Shown here: positions 12,654 to 23,934 of the stretch, piece after piece
Position numbering within the stretch: position 1 is the stretch's first letter
Layout: each line of letters begins with the position of its first letter
Assembly: GCF_019649055.1 (NCBI RefSeq)
Contig: NW_026570276.1
Coordinates: 186,001 to 250,000, forward strand
Source: Paramacrobiotus metropolitanus
Taxonomy: Eukaryota > Tardigrada > Eutardigrada > Parachela > Macrobiotidae
Direction of reading: 5' to 3'
DNA length: 64,000 nucleotides
Translations under genes and position numbers: made by a program
The notes under the pieces: generated by a model
Databases searched by the model: none
What the model was told of the DNA's origin: nothing
What the model saw: only the letters and a program-made list of their open reading frames with translations

Positions 12654-13004
12654 ATGAACCGGTTCAATTCGTCAGTTGCTCCAGTAGGGGCGTTCCCACC
12701 AGTTTCAGTGAAGTATACCACTTGCTTAACACGCGAAGATCGTTGCACTTCAGGCGTCCTGTTACAGTATACTGCAGCCATCACTCTACAGAGCATGTTA
12801 CGCTTCTTGATCAATTACGGGACTACGCTGGCTTCTGGGCATCTCTTATGGTTAGCTGCCTGTCTTGTAAATCTAGCAAAAAATAACAACAAAGAAATCC
12901 TACAACAGGAAAATCTCTTCTATTTTACGCACGAAGCTTTAGCTGCTGAGATTTTGAGTGATTTGGGCTGCCGTGAGGAAATCAGTTGCATTTTGCGTTC
13001 GTAA
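12654..13004 (+). CDS. hypothetical open frame, 116 codons
   Basis: This frame stays open for 351 nt in an AT-rich neighbourhood and contains a fairly hydrophobic middle with helical character. There is no recognised domain, signal peptide, splice partner or paralogue in this window. It could be a chance frame. Confidence 0.2.
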   Translation: MNRFNSSVAPVGAFPPVSVKYTTCLTREDRCTSGVLLQYTAAITLQSMLRFLINYGTTLASGHLLWLAACLVNLAKNNNKEILQQENLFYFTHEALAAEILSDLGCREEISCILRS

Positions 13005-13305
13005 TCACCTTTCCGTTCATCCGACCGCTGTTGTTTTAGAGATCCGAAATATCCGAGTATAACATGACGGTTTAGTATTTTTTATAGAATGCTTATAATT
13101 TCCTATCTATCATAAAGATAGAGAATTGTCTCACCTGTATCGAAAAACCTTAAAACCAAAAATGTCTAGGTATACCTGATTTCTTGCCGGTAATTTTTGC
13201 GCATTCTCATTTTTTCGTAGCAACTTTGAGCACCATTGTACGGCAACAGTAACTGTTAGTTAGCACATAAATTTTTGTTCGAAATCTAAAAGTGAACACC
13301 GATAT

Positions 13306-13565
13306 TCACGCAGACCCTGACCAGTATACTTGCATATGGCGAAAAAGCCATTCTTTGCTCGGTTTCATCTTCGAAATAAATCCTGGTATCTTACGGAAAC
13401 CTTCTCTGATGTAAAGTTTCCAATGATAAACGTTTCCCCCATTTATCTCCGCATTTTGATACGGTTTCGCTCGCAGAAACTGACGATACAAGACGTGCGA
13501 ACAGTTGCACGGAAGATGTTGTACGGTTGTGCCTGACCGGCGTCCTTGTCTCTTGTGTATGTAGA
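13306..13565 (-). pseudogene. truncated, frame-broken partial copy of the 13.9-kb gene
   Basis: The minus strand repeats the 3' part of the neighbouring gene. YRQFLRAKPY is followed by recognisable equivalents of its tail, and the upstream part (GACGCCGGTCAGG) also matches. The frames are scrambled: the upstream and downstream halves read in different frames and a stop interrupts. It lies about 0.5 kb beyond the better copy in the same orientation, with a perfect hairpin between the two. This is a partial tandem duplication that decayed. Confidence 0.6.
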
Positions 13566-13587
13566 GGCAGGTTTACTGTCAAGGCTC

Positions 13588-13647
13588 TGCCGCTCTACAT
13601 TAGTGCAGACAGACGGTGCTGTCTGTCTGCACTAATGTAGAGCGGCA
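13588..13647. repeat. perfect hairpin, 27-bp arms
   Basis: The arms at 13588-13614 and 13621-13647 are exact complements around the six-base loop GGTGCT. Perfection over 27 bp suggests recent origin or selection. It sits between a partial gene copy and its source. Confidence 0.9.
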
Positions 13648-13929
13648 ATGGTCGAGTCTAATTGTCATAATTTCTCGCCAATACTGAGTATAATAAAAAT
13701 AGTACAGAAATTTATCGGATTTATACCTAATTCCACGCCGGTAATTTTTGTGTGTTTTCGTGTTTTCGTTGCAGATACTCTGTATGTGCGAAATTGTACA
13801 AAGCATAAAATGGTAGTTAAAACGTAATTTGTGTACGAGAACTAAACACGAAAACCAGAAGCAATATTCTATATGCATAGAAGGCATGAATATATAAACA
13901 TAGAACACATTCTATGTTTAATACCTTCG

Positions 13930-14968
13930 TTAAAGCAAATTTTTATACCCTACGGAAACCTCCTTTGATGCAAAGTTCCCAGTGACCAACACCTCACCTT
14001 CCTTCTTCGGCGCATTCAGGTACGGTTTGGCTCGCAGAAACTGACGATACCAGACATGCGAACAGTTGCACGGAGGATGTTGTACCTGACCGGCGTCCTT
14101 GCCCGCTAACCAGTGACACTTCTTAGCGCCATCTTCCGATTCCCGCATGGATAGATGAACCTGCTGCTGGCTATCATCCAGCCGTAAACTCTGCAAATTC
14201 TCCAGACTGAACGTGTACGGCTCTAGGGACTGGATGACGGCTGACGCAATCTGGATCATGCGGATCTGCGGCAAATAGTCAAAATCGTGTTTCTTGATCA
14301 CCAGTCCACAGAAGCGCTGAATAACCAGTCGCACTAATAGGGTATGGTTCCCAGTTGGCGCACTTTAGAGATGGCCATCTTGGTCGAACACTATATCGTC
14401 AAACTGACCAGCTGCTGGCGAACCGGGTCGACGACGTCAGCGTGCACGGGGTCTGTCACGTTGTCCCGTTCATCCAGCTTGAGGGTCACCGCGCGATTGG
14501 GACTGACGGCCTTCAACTGGTTCGTCATGGCAGTCAGAAAGGTGCGGTTGTGATACGAGCACGACAGCTCGATGAACGTTCGAGACATTGGTCGCAGGAG
14601 AAATTGGTTAGGACTAGTCTTGTTACACGAGTAGCGTCCTGGATTGCAGAGATAACTGGTGGGCGATGCACCGTATGCTGTGCATTCTTCCCACGTCAAC
14701 GCATCTGTGCGAAACGGGAAGACTAGTGCGGACGGTGCTGGGGTTGCCGGCGAAGCAGTAGTGGCTTGTGACGGTTGGAGGTTGCAATCGGTTTCCAGTT
14801 CATCACGTGCGGTTTTGAGAAAAAAACGTTTTGCTTGCTACGAAGCCTTGGTATTTTACCGAATAGTGCAAATGTACAGAGTAGCACGTCACGGATTGCC
14901 TTACCTGCTAACGTAAGTGAGCTTTGCAAAATGCCGGTAACAGCCAGGAAAAAAGCTAATCGCGCCAT
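13930..14968 (-). pseudogene. unrecognised secreted protein gene with a frame break
   Basis: Exon 1 (14968-14905) encodes a signal peptide (RLAFFLAVTGILQ) and ends at donor GTAAGG in phase 1. Exon 2 begins at 14704 after TTCGCACAG, and the frames join cleanly. Exon 2 reads a Cys- and Asn-rich ectodomain (EECTAYG, CNPGRYSC, ELSCSYHNRT) to about 14391. The coding character then continues in another frame from about 14405 (DDIVFDQDGHL), is interrupted by TAA near 14367, and carries on to 13930 with more Cys (KKCHW, PPCNC). So the gene has one frameshift and one stop about 40 nt apart. A sequencing error, a very small undetected intron or a recent pseudogene would all fit. The family was not recognised; the product would be extracellular. 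Confidence 0.5.
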
Positions 14969-14989
14969 TCGGAATTGATCTTTTGCTGT

Positions 14990-16888
14990 GGTTCGATGAA
15001 TGAATGTACAACAAACAAATAAATCTTAGCGTATTTCCGGTAGTGGTAGATAAAAAGCTGGTTTAGGATGGCATAATTAGCGACACAAATTAAACGCTGT
15101 TACGGTTATCGGAAAATATATGTAGATTTAATAATTCGACGTCGCTGTCTTAGTTTAAGCTAATGACTCCGCGGCGCACATCTACTCCAGTCTTAGAACA
15201 AACGTTGTGCTTCCTCCCCACATCTAATCGTAATTACTGCCCTACGCAGTACACAGAAACTGAGCCGCCCGCAACATTAACAACCTTTGAAACTTCTCAG
15301 GCTGTAAATCTGATTTGGCGAGCTGATGATCCATCGATCATATGTAGCCAACAACGGAAACTATCAGCAGTGTTATACGGACCTTAACCGTGGTGCATAT
15401 TAAAGCGATATAATCCAAAGGTATGCGAGTACGGGTCACTATGCGCTGTGTTCTCATTGTCGCTGCATTAAGTGATAAGTACTTATATGTAATTAAATTT
15501 GATACTTATTATTGTTATTATTCATTTGAATGCAGTTATTTTCGAAAAAATTAATGTTACTAAAAGCATCCAGTTACCAAAAGGATCACGTGTTTAGGCT
15601 CAACTTGGGACAGCCATAGATGTTACAGCGGAAGCGGGCCAGTGCTTACATTGCTCTGACTTTATTTAGTTTTTAATTTTTTTGTTTGTTCTTACATAAA
15701 TCTTACGTATGGTACCATCTGACGCCTTACAAACTGCAGTTATATTTGTCTACACTCTCCCCATTCTGATAAATCCGAAACTGTAAATTGCACTGATGAC
15801 TTTAGATCCTTTTTCCACCTGCAGTCAGTACAAGCAGCTACAAGCTGACCCGTCGAAGCGCAGAGTAGACAAATGGAACAGAGGCTCGAGTCTCAGTATC
15901 CATCTTCTCCACTGCTCAGAATCTGACGACCGTAAATCACAGCAGCATTGGTGACCTTACTGTACCAACCGGCACCTGCACAGCTGCATGCACGCTGAAT
16001 TAGGTACGGTGACTATTTACTTTGTGCGATGCTAGACAGTGTTATCGATGGAGAACTATGTACAGTTTGCAGAACGCTTCCGGCTCGTGTGAGTATTTGC
16101 GGTTTCTCATGGGTGGTAATGTTACAGAGTCGGCTTTATGTATCGAGCAAATCGGTGGCTGTCGGTGGCTGCTAATGCAGAATTCTTGCAATTTTTTATA
16201 AATATCAGTTTATATGCCATTATTCTTTGCGGTCGTTTTAGTGAAATGCTATGATAAGTGAATGAGCGATGGTCGTTTAGGTGAAACAACCGAAATATTG
16301 AATTCCTCAAACCGATTCCCTCCGGTACTTTTCTTGCGATTATAAAGTAAATCGTAAATGCCCTTTACGAAGTATATATTTAAAATTTTTAAAAATGCTT
16401 GAACAGTAGCGCTGGTAAAATCAATTGAAAACCTGTCCTGTGTAAAAATCAAACGTCAAAATGTTCGCTATAGAGAAAAAGCTTCAAAATAAAGCTTCCA
16501 CGGAAGTGAAACTTCAAAATCCTGAGATCGCATAAATTTCTGTGACATTCTGTGCATAGGAATTCAAGGTCAGTGCTAAACTGTTAGGATTATATTTTGC
16601 TTATTCAACGAAGCGACAACATTTCGCACCACTGGTTCGCACACGGTATCATCTTTTATTCGTCGCGTAATAAAATGGCAATTTGAATGAATAAGTTACA
16701 TTACACATCGCACATATATAAATTCTGCCACATCTCAGCAAAATGCATCATGCATTGGCCAAACACTGAAAACCGCAAGCGGACTAAACTCTGAGTTCAC
16801 AACTGTGCAAAGGCTCAATAATTCAACCAGCTTTGTGATTATTATGCCGATACGTATAAATTGGTTGTAAACGAACTGACTACTAGTC
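14990..16888. other. no supported gene
   Basis: This is AT-rich sequence between the secreted-protein gene ending its leader exon at 14968 and the proprotein gene that ends at 16889. Short open frames exist on both strands, but I see no domain or linked splice sites. Confidence 0.45.
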
Positions 16889-18078
16889 TTAAGGAAAATC
16901 TTGGAAGTCATAACCAATTGCTCGGACGTCGGCATCATCACTGCTCCCGCTACCGGCCTCGGCGCCTCCGGTGTTCGTCCCGGTAGTCCCGGCAGACGCT
17001 CCCGACAAAGCTGGAATACAACATTTTTATGGGATTTTGTCGTTGTGCGCTTGTTTCAACCGTGGTCTTTCCGCCCATATTGCGCGCATAAACACGTGCG
17101 TAAACCATTTTTTTTGTAAGCGAGCGGTTTGTTTTTAGGTAGGAATGAGCTAGAGATCGATTCATGGCTTAATTGCACGGTATGCTTTATTAAGTGGTCC
17201 AGAATTATAGATTATATATTGCCTAAATTCTGCTACGGTTGCTCACATTAATTTTAAAATGTCGGTCTCACCTTGTAAAAGGGGAAGAATTTGGGCCAGC
17301 TGAGACATCAAGTCCCCTCCGCCGTCCGGTGGCGGTGGAGGAGGGTCACCACCATCCTGTTTCTCGGGATCGGGCGGTGCCGCTCCAGACGACGAAGGAT
17401 TCAGCATTTTCAGTAGTTGTAAAATCAGCAAGATATTCTTTAACATTTGCGCCAGATCGGGGGACTGCCGCTTCTTCCGCTCAATAAGCGCTAGCAACAA
17501 AAAATCCTTCATGTTCAACTCAATTCTGTCTGTTGTGAGAATTTTATATACCAAAAAGCGAAATGAAATGCATCACTTTACTGTTGTTTGGGAAACAAAA
17601 CCGATCATGTAAAAGTCAATTAAACTGGCCAAATAATCAAATGTCAGAACAAGCGTACTTACGAAACGCTGTTGAAGGTTCTCAGTTTCAGTTAAAAATT
17701 TATAAGAAATGTTAAGACACTGAACCTGACTGGTGAGTTGAGACAATCACACACATTACAGTATACAGTACAATTACGTACATTAAAAAACACAAAAATG
17801 CGCGTCAAAGTGAAATTTCTACTTGATATGTACACGAAGCAGAATTATCTCAAACATTACACGAAGTAGAATTATCTCAAACATGATAATATTATCAGAC
17901 AATAGCAATGGCACCATTAACAGTGGGCGCGCTAATTTTCCCACGTACCTTCATGGTGGGAACCGGCCAGCGCCGATTTCAGAACCAATGCCGCATGATC
18001 TACCGGTAATCCCTGAACGGAATAGGACAGCAGGAAGATCGTGGTACAGCATGCATAGAATATCTTGGAGGTATGCAT
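16889..18078 (-). CDS. secreted proprotein with basic cleavage site and Pro-rich hinge, member 1
   Basis: Three exons join in matching phase 1: 18078-17949, 17529-17272 and 17010-16889 (donors GTACGT and GTGAGA; acceptors AACAG and TCCAG), giving about 169 aa. It starts with a signal peptide (TTIFLLSYSVQG). A charged pro-region ends in the basic site ERKKR before Gln, typical of furin-like cleavage. The mature part has a hydrophobic helix (KNILLILQLLKML), a Pro/Gly/Asp hinge with six consecutive Pro, then a second hydrophobic helix (SQLAQILPLLQ). The last exon encodes a Gly/Ser/Thr/Ala tail ending DFQDFP. The family is unrecognised. It shares its architecture with the divergent gene at 20312. 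The helix-hinge-helix form could insert in membranes or self-assemble, but that is inference only. Confidence 0.75.
17831..17886 (+). repeat. 27-bp direct tandem repeat
   Basis: Two adjacent units starting ACACGAAGCAGAATTATC differ at about two positions. They lie in intron 1 of the minus-strand proprotein gene. Confidence 0.7.
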
Positions 18079-18839
18079 GGCAGCAGTCTGGTTCCGAAAG
18101 TGGAAGGCAAAACAATGCAAGATGGCCGATGCCACATGGGCGATATGTATATCTGTATAACATATGTATCAGCATAACCCGGAATATATTGTATAAGCTA
18201 AACAAACACGTTGGTGTTTGGGTTTTAAGAAAGGCAAACTAAGGTACCCTCTACCCTGCGGGGGTTTGAAAACTGAACTTCGACCACGTTTTTATTATTA
18301 TGACGGTGCCTGCCTTTCCTATATATGGCTAGATATTTGGTGATTTGTGTACGTAAGAAAACTTGACCTTTGTATACTTTTTTGTGGTCCTCATCAGGAA
18401 AAAAGTATTACTTCTAAAGTGCTAATTCTAAATTATTAATTCTAAACTATTCTAAAGTATTAATTCTAAAAAGTATTAATTTGCAAAACAGTAATAATTG
18501 CTGTTTTGCATTAATTCTTCTACAGTATTAACCCGTTGACGGGCATTGGTGTCTGGAAACGACAAGAGGTTTTTGATTTTTTTCCCAGCGATCGGCAACA
18601 GTTATTCGTTGTCCCATAACGTATTAAGCAAAATGGGACCTTAAAACAGCAATAAAAACACAATTTGAACTTGTGTCTTAAGTTAATTAAGAACAATAGG
18701 TGCGCGAAAATCGCTAATTTTGAACTTTCTGACCTCTCGTAGGTCTTGCTGATTAACTAATTAGTGGATGAATAATTAAACCCGAGATAAATCAACAAGG
18801 TATAACTGGCAACCCTTTATTCAAAAATGTCTTACACAG

Positions 18840-19850
18840 AATCTAAAAGTTGAACCATAGATGACCACAGTCCCTCAAAAACGTGTGTCGTCTGCCAACA
18901 CCATTGCCCATGAAGGGTTGTGAATACACGGGGGGGTGCACTTTCGACAGATTATTTTCATTACGTAAACAGAGTAAGTTACTGTCGGTTCGGACGCAAA
19001 ACATGCGCCATGTGGTTTTGGTTGTCGAAAGCTGGCAGAAAATGGGGTTGCTGAACGGCACCCCGGGCGGTCGGAATGGTGGTCCTGATGCGTTAGTCCT
19101 GACTGTAATTTTACCGCCAGTGTACGTAGCACTGTAATTGGCTGCACAACCCTGCACTCTGCTGCTCTCTGCCTTCGATACGAGTACCGAATACCGCTTG
19201 GGCAAGCGAAGCAGCGCAGATTTAAAGAAACATGCGAATTTTCAGTTTTGACCAGTCTCGGGCGACTGCAAGCTGTAATGACCACCTTAGTGATGTTGAC
19301 CTTTGCGATAGCTTTATGTAGGTTACATCCGGCCGATAATGTGTTAGAAAAAGTGCGAATGACCACTAATATTTGGTTCGGCGCCAATCGCCTTTGCAGC
19401 TGGATTATACCCGCCGCTTTCCCCATTCCCACCACTGCGGCTATACCAGGAAACGTGCAAGTCCGAATGGTGCACGCAGTGTAAAGGCGGCTCGGCGTGT
19501 TTAAAAAATAAAATGCAGCAAGTGCAATGTTAAATTGCACAAAGGCTTCTTGAAGTGCCGTATGAGAGAGTGATGAAAGTTTGCAAAGGAATATTGTCAG
19601 CATCGCTTGTTTTCTATATTGTTTTGTATGTGTAGTAGTGGTCAAAATGCAAGGAAACGCTTTTAGCAGTTTTAAATTTTACTGACCAGTGGTCAAATTG
19701 TTGACCACTTCTATACTCCTGTTTTAAAGTACTTTTTTTGAGCTATTTAATGAAACCTTTGTTTTAACTCTATCCCTATTAGACTAATTATTACAAAATT
19801 AGGCGTTTTTATGCTGTAGACCGTCCATGGGCATTGGCGTTGGCAAACGA
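18840..19850 (-). pseudogene. Cys-rich secreted-type gene, copy B of an inverted pair
   Basis: This is the inverted partner of 3710-4852. On the minus strand an open frame from 19645 down to about 19150 and a second frame from about 19205 to 18843 overlap. Their protein characters complement each other: LRCFACPSG in the first, then GCAANYSA, FCQLS, FCVRTDSNLLC and a conserved PFMGNGVG end in the second. A frameshift near 19150-19200 would separate them. An LxCxxC opening and a Cys-rich close recall Ly6/three-finger proteins only weakly. Copy B retains longer frames than copy A. It lies between the two divergent proprotein genes, and its flank at 19680-19850 also matches 3710-3935, so the duplicated unit is larger than the coding part. 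Confidence 0.4.
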
Positions 19851-20311
19851 CATAGTCACCACCGCTGACCTATGGTCAGCACAAGCTCGCAAAAAATTCC
19901 CATTCTTAATTGAATTTTTTCATTGGGAAATCCCGATTTTCAATAGAAAACGCGCACTCCTTCGGGTACCGCCCGCTGGAGGGTTAAGACGTAAATATTC
20001 TGAAAGACTAGCTGTATTATACTCTTACGTAGCATCTTCCTGTCTATCGCAGATCATTAATATTAACATACACCGCAGCCTTAGCGTCTGCGATTTCACG
20101 AAAGACAAAACCGAAATTTGCATAGAAGCACGTTCCACACTTGATAAGAACCCAGCCGTAAGCAAGTCACCTGGTAATACCGCTGACGCGAAAGGAGGCC
20201 AATCTGATCTGCGTCAGTCTTCAACCGGTCGAGAATTTCTTTAATTTTATTTCTATGGTAATATTCACCTGTTGCGCCGTCAACGATCGGGGTGCAGCGG
20301 ACGTTTACACG

Positions 20312-21056
20312 ATGCCGAAAACGTCCAGGATCATCACCCTTGTGATCTTGTTATCAGTGCTCGCAGAGTCCGTCCGGTGTATTCCCTGTTCGTCTCGGGA
20401 CGAACATGCCGCGAATATTCTTTCAGCTGTCGAAGGTATTTTATTAAACAGTTTTCACCTTTAATAGCAGCGAAGTTGTCCATTTATTTAAAAATTAGGA
20501 AATTTCAGAAAAACAAATGTACGAATCAGCTGATAATTATTACAGCTCTCATATCTTTAATACACCTATATATTTATATTTATACACGACGTTTGCGATG
20601 GAATGCCTTTCAGTGAATAAGAAATTCAAAACATAAAGTGAGCAAATTAATCAGAAATTTGGAAGGTTTATTCGGAGAATTCGAAACTGATTTAAAAAAA
20701 TTGTTTGAAAACGAAACAGTATTACTGTATTTTTATAAATTTTCGTTAATTGGTTTTTTTAATTATAATGGTCTTATCTTGTCTAATGGCCTTATCTGAC
20801 AGATTCTCCAGATGCGGCACATTCCCGATTCAAACGCCAAGCCGACATTATGTCGCTGCTCATGCTGTCCCTGCTGATGCCGCATCTGACCGGTGCCGCC
20901 GGTGGCGCCGCCTCTCCGCCGCCGTCCCCGGATGATGGTCCCACACCGCCGACCACACCGGCCACTGTTCCACCGCCTCCTGACGACGGCGGGTTTGATT
21001 TACAGCAAATGATGCAGATGATGCTCATTGCCCGCTTCATCAGCGGACTGGGTTGA
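20312..21056 (+). CDS. secreted proprotein with basic cleavage site and Pro-rich hinge, member 2
   Basis: Two exons, 20312-20435 and 20803-21056, join in phase 1 (donor GTATTT, acceptor TCTGACAG), giving about 125 aa. The signal peptide is IITLVILLSVLAESVRC. A short pro-region ends RFKR before Gln, a furin-type site. The mature region opens with a hydrophobic Met/Leu helix (SLLMLSLLM), runs through a Pro/Thr/Asp hinge (TPPTTPATVPPPPDDGG) and closes with another Met-rich hydrophobic helix (QQMMQMMLIARF). Intron 1 has the same position relative to the pro-region and the same GAA-G phase-1 boundary as the minus-strand gene at 18 kb, so they are paralogues arranged head to head. It lacks the Gly/Ser tail exon of member 1. 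Function unknown. Confidence 0.75.
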
Positions 21057-22850
21057 AGCCGATCGAAGCCTTGTTTAACATGGAAATTTCCCAACAATCG
21101 TCAAGTACCGGAAGTATACGACTGGAACTACCCTTTTCGTGTTTCACTATTGTGATGAAAAATTGGAATGATTGTGTCATCTATATATGTGCATGAGACT
21201 GCGGGAAAGAATTTAGAGAAGTTATGCATTGTGAATTTGTGATCGGAAGTCGAATATTATTGCACAATGCGCTTACCGTATCTGCATTAATTTCAGTGCA
21301 CATTGCACAGCGCAGCAATGCATTTTGTCAGATATCGAGCACAATTGCTAAAATTCTGTGAAAATTCAGCAAAGAAAAATAAATCATACTGGATGTACGA
21401 TGTACGATTGTTAATTTATCTAATGTTATTTAATGTTAGCTACATTAGCCTACATACTGTATATTGATATATATAAGGCATCGCAATCAATGATCGGTGC
21501 GTAGATAATTCCACAGAAAAAAAATAGTAACCCGCTCCTTCCCGTACTTATTATTACAAGTTAGATTAAAATTCAGACCTTTTATCATAGATTCTTGATG
21601 TTAAAGTTATTGCTAGTTATGTTCAAATTACGGAGCCATAAAATTGTACACTGCGTCCGTACACGTGTTGAAACATTCACAAGATACGAGTACAGTACTT
21701 AAGTATCCATGCATAAAGAAGCTTGCGATTAATACAGGCATTTTAATGTTGAAGAATGCGGGTTTTGTTTCCGGTCATGTTTTACTTCTCAGGACCTGAC
21801 AAGTTACAATGACCCATCGTCATATGGACTCATACCGTACACTTATGTACAATATGTCACTTCCGTACCGGTACATATTCCGACTGCACGAGTGTTGCGG
21901 ATGCTGAAAATAATGTTAGTTAATTCGGTAATGCATAAAATAGGTTAAACTGCAGACAAATATTTGGTTGAAAAATCTCGTTTTAACATTTTAGGTTTGG
22001 AAAACCTGATCGTAGCCATGCACCACAAATACTTATAAAAATAAGTGATACATTTATTTATTGTATAGTTTAGTACAAAATTGTTCGTGTATACGAGATT
22101 TACAAGGCAGTATACGTTGAAACATACGTTTATCACTGGTAAAAAAATTGAATTCGCATTCGTAAAATACGTAATCAAACTCATAATTCTGAAGCATAGG
22201 TTCGAAGTTTTATGCCATTGATGCATTACGCATTGCAGCAATTATTTTGCATTTACGAATTTCAAGTTTCGATCACGGGTTTAAGATATTGCTTGAAGCC
22301 TTACAGTGCATTTATTCCTTTTGTTGATATAATTTTAAAGAATTCCTGATCCAACGAAGTCCGTATATCTATACATATACGTATATCTGTATATGTAGTC
22401 AACTGATATAACATCATGATCATTGCTTCTTTTTACTCACCTATGCTTTAAACTTTGTTAAAGTACATGTTGTACGTAGCTCGGATAAACGGTACGTGAC
22501 TTCATGCGTATAATAGATCAAATTTTGAAAGTAGTTTCGTACAATTAGGTTAACAATGATTACATAATAATATTATAATAGACTATCTATTATTATTAAT
22601 ATTATTCCTTTTTAATATCGCATTTATGAGCTTAAGAATAAAATCATTACAATATCGACGATATTATACAGTAATATTGTATACCATCAGACATCAGCTA
22701 TTAACATAATCAATTTTACAGTATTGCAGAAGTGATGGGCAAACAGTACAAATGCGTATCGTAGTACAAGTTTACAGCCAAAAATGTTGATATGTGCATC
22801 CCAGTATGTATCCATAATTTTTCTCTTCCATAATCCTTATTAAGATCGAT

Positions 22851-22890
22851 CCAGTGTACCGGCATTATGATCATAATGCCGGTACACTGG
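22851..22890. repeat. perfect 40-bp palindrome
   Basis: Beginning CCAGTGTACCGGCATTATGA, the sequence is followed immediately by its exact complement with no loop. Such loop-free palindromes are unstable on copying and so are usually young or selected. Confidence 0.9.
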
Positions 22891-22942
22891 GATCGATCGA
22901 TCGACACCTGCAGTCTCGCAGTCTCGAGACTGCAGGTGTATA

Positions 22943-23014
22943 ATGGTCTCGCAGATATGGTTATGAGATATCTATATACCATGGTATACCACATAACTGT
23001 ATCTGCGAGACCAT
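22943..23014. repeat. inverted repeat with 23-bp arms
   Basis: The arms at 22943-22965 and 22992-23014 share ATGGTCTCGCAGATA and differ at about two inner positions. Between them lies the short palindromic stretch ATATACCATGGTATA. A CAGTCTCGAGACTG palindrome sits about 25 bp upstream. Confidence 0.8.
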
Positions 23015-23505
23015 GCTACGTATCTTTAAATGGACCGGTTCCTGCATTTATCGCCAAACAAACTGCGGTTAGAAAAATTATCGAAACCCCGGCCGTGAGA
23101 AAGAAAAATAAAATTTTAAATTTAGCCACCATGACTAACCATAATATGAAGATAGCAGTACATATGACTGTACGTATATGAATCGGTACTTGAGATTTTC
23201 GCTCCGACCAGGGCATTTTCCGAGTGCGCTTGCCAAATCAGCTGTACTTGTTTATAGTTTTAAACTTGGCGGTCCGGACAACAGTTCAAGGTTAACGATA
23301 CCGCGGTCGTTAAATTGAAATTCCGCATTCGGCGCAGAAAATTTTACCGTCCTCGACAAAACATCGCGCCTGAGCATTCCTGTACAATCTTAACTTCCTT
23401 AATTCTTAAAAATCGCCGGCTGTACACGTGCACTATCGCGAATGTCGTGTGACCTTGGCGCATTTGACAAGGATAAGAAACAGTTGCTTTTAGATTTCAG
23501 GTCAC

Positions 23506-23934
23506 ATGGATGCTGCTGCTGGCGTCAAAGCGCACCCTATGCCAATTAATGTTGTTCACTGTGAAAGATGTGATAATTGTCGTTCGTGGCCGGCACGAAT
23601 ATGCGGCTGTAATAACACCGCACTAAATTTAGCGGTTTTCCTCTGTATATGTATGTGGGCGCGCATCACGTGCGGCGTTGAACTCGCACGCAACTTGCCA
23701 CTTGATTTATCGTTCAACAGAACAAATGTTGATGTGCGATTACCAATGCAACGGAGTCGGAAAGACTACGGCGTTTATTTACGGCAAAAAGAAAGCCCAG
23801 AGCTTAGAAATTATAATCAACACGAAAATAAAATCATAACAGTGCGGATGTCATGGCGATCCTGTTCGCCATCGTGTACGTGCGTTCCGTACTTCCGCAT
23901 GGCAGGATTGATACGCTGGATTAATACGTCTTGA
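23506..23934 (+). CDS. hypothetical open frame, 142 codons
   Basis: The frame contains a Cys-rich start (HCERCDNCRSW), a hydrophobic segment (LAVFLCICMWA) and a basic stretch (MQRSRKDYG). A CAG acceptor-like site lies just before the ATG. There is no known domain and no paralogue here. It may be an exon of a secreted or membrane protein, or chance. Confidence 0.2.
   Translation: MDAAAGVKAHPMPINVVHCERCDNCRSWPARICGCNNTALNLAVFLCICMWARITCGVELARNLPLDLSFNRTNVDVRLPMQRSRKDYGVYLRQKESPELRNYNQHENKIITVRMSWRSCSPSCTCVPYFRMAGLIRWINTS

Larger units (their letters stand above)
21060..23500. other. gene-poor stretch with a palindrome cluster
   Basis: No gene is supported. 22851-23014 carries three closely packed inverted repeats, listed separately. 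A minus-strand open frame at 23216-23016 contains two hydrophobic segments (CTAIFILWLVMVAKF, FFFLTAGVSIIFLTAVCLA). It could be a membrane-protein exon, but nothing links it to other exons. Confidence 0.4.

Noticed and set aside
17243-17554. Reading the second exon of proprotein member 1 as a stand-alone 103-codon gene
   Set aside because: A signal-peptide exon upstream and a tail exon downstream join it in phase, and the donor GTGAGA precedes the apparent end.
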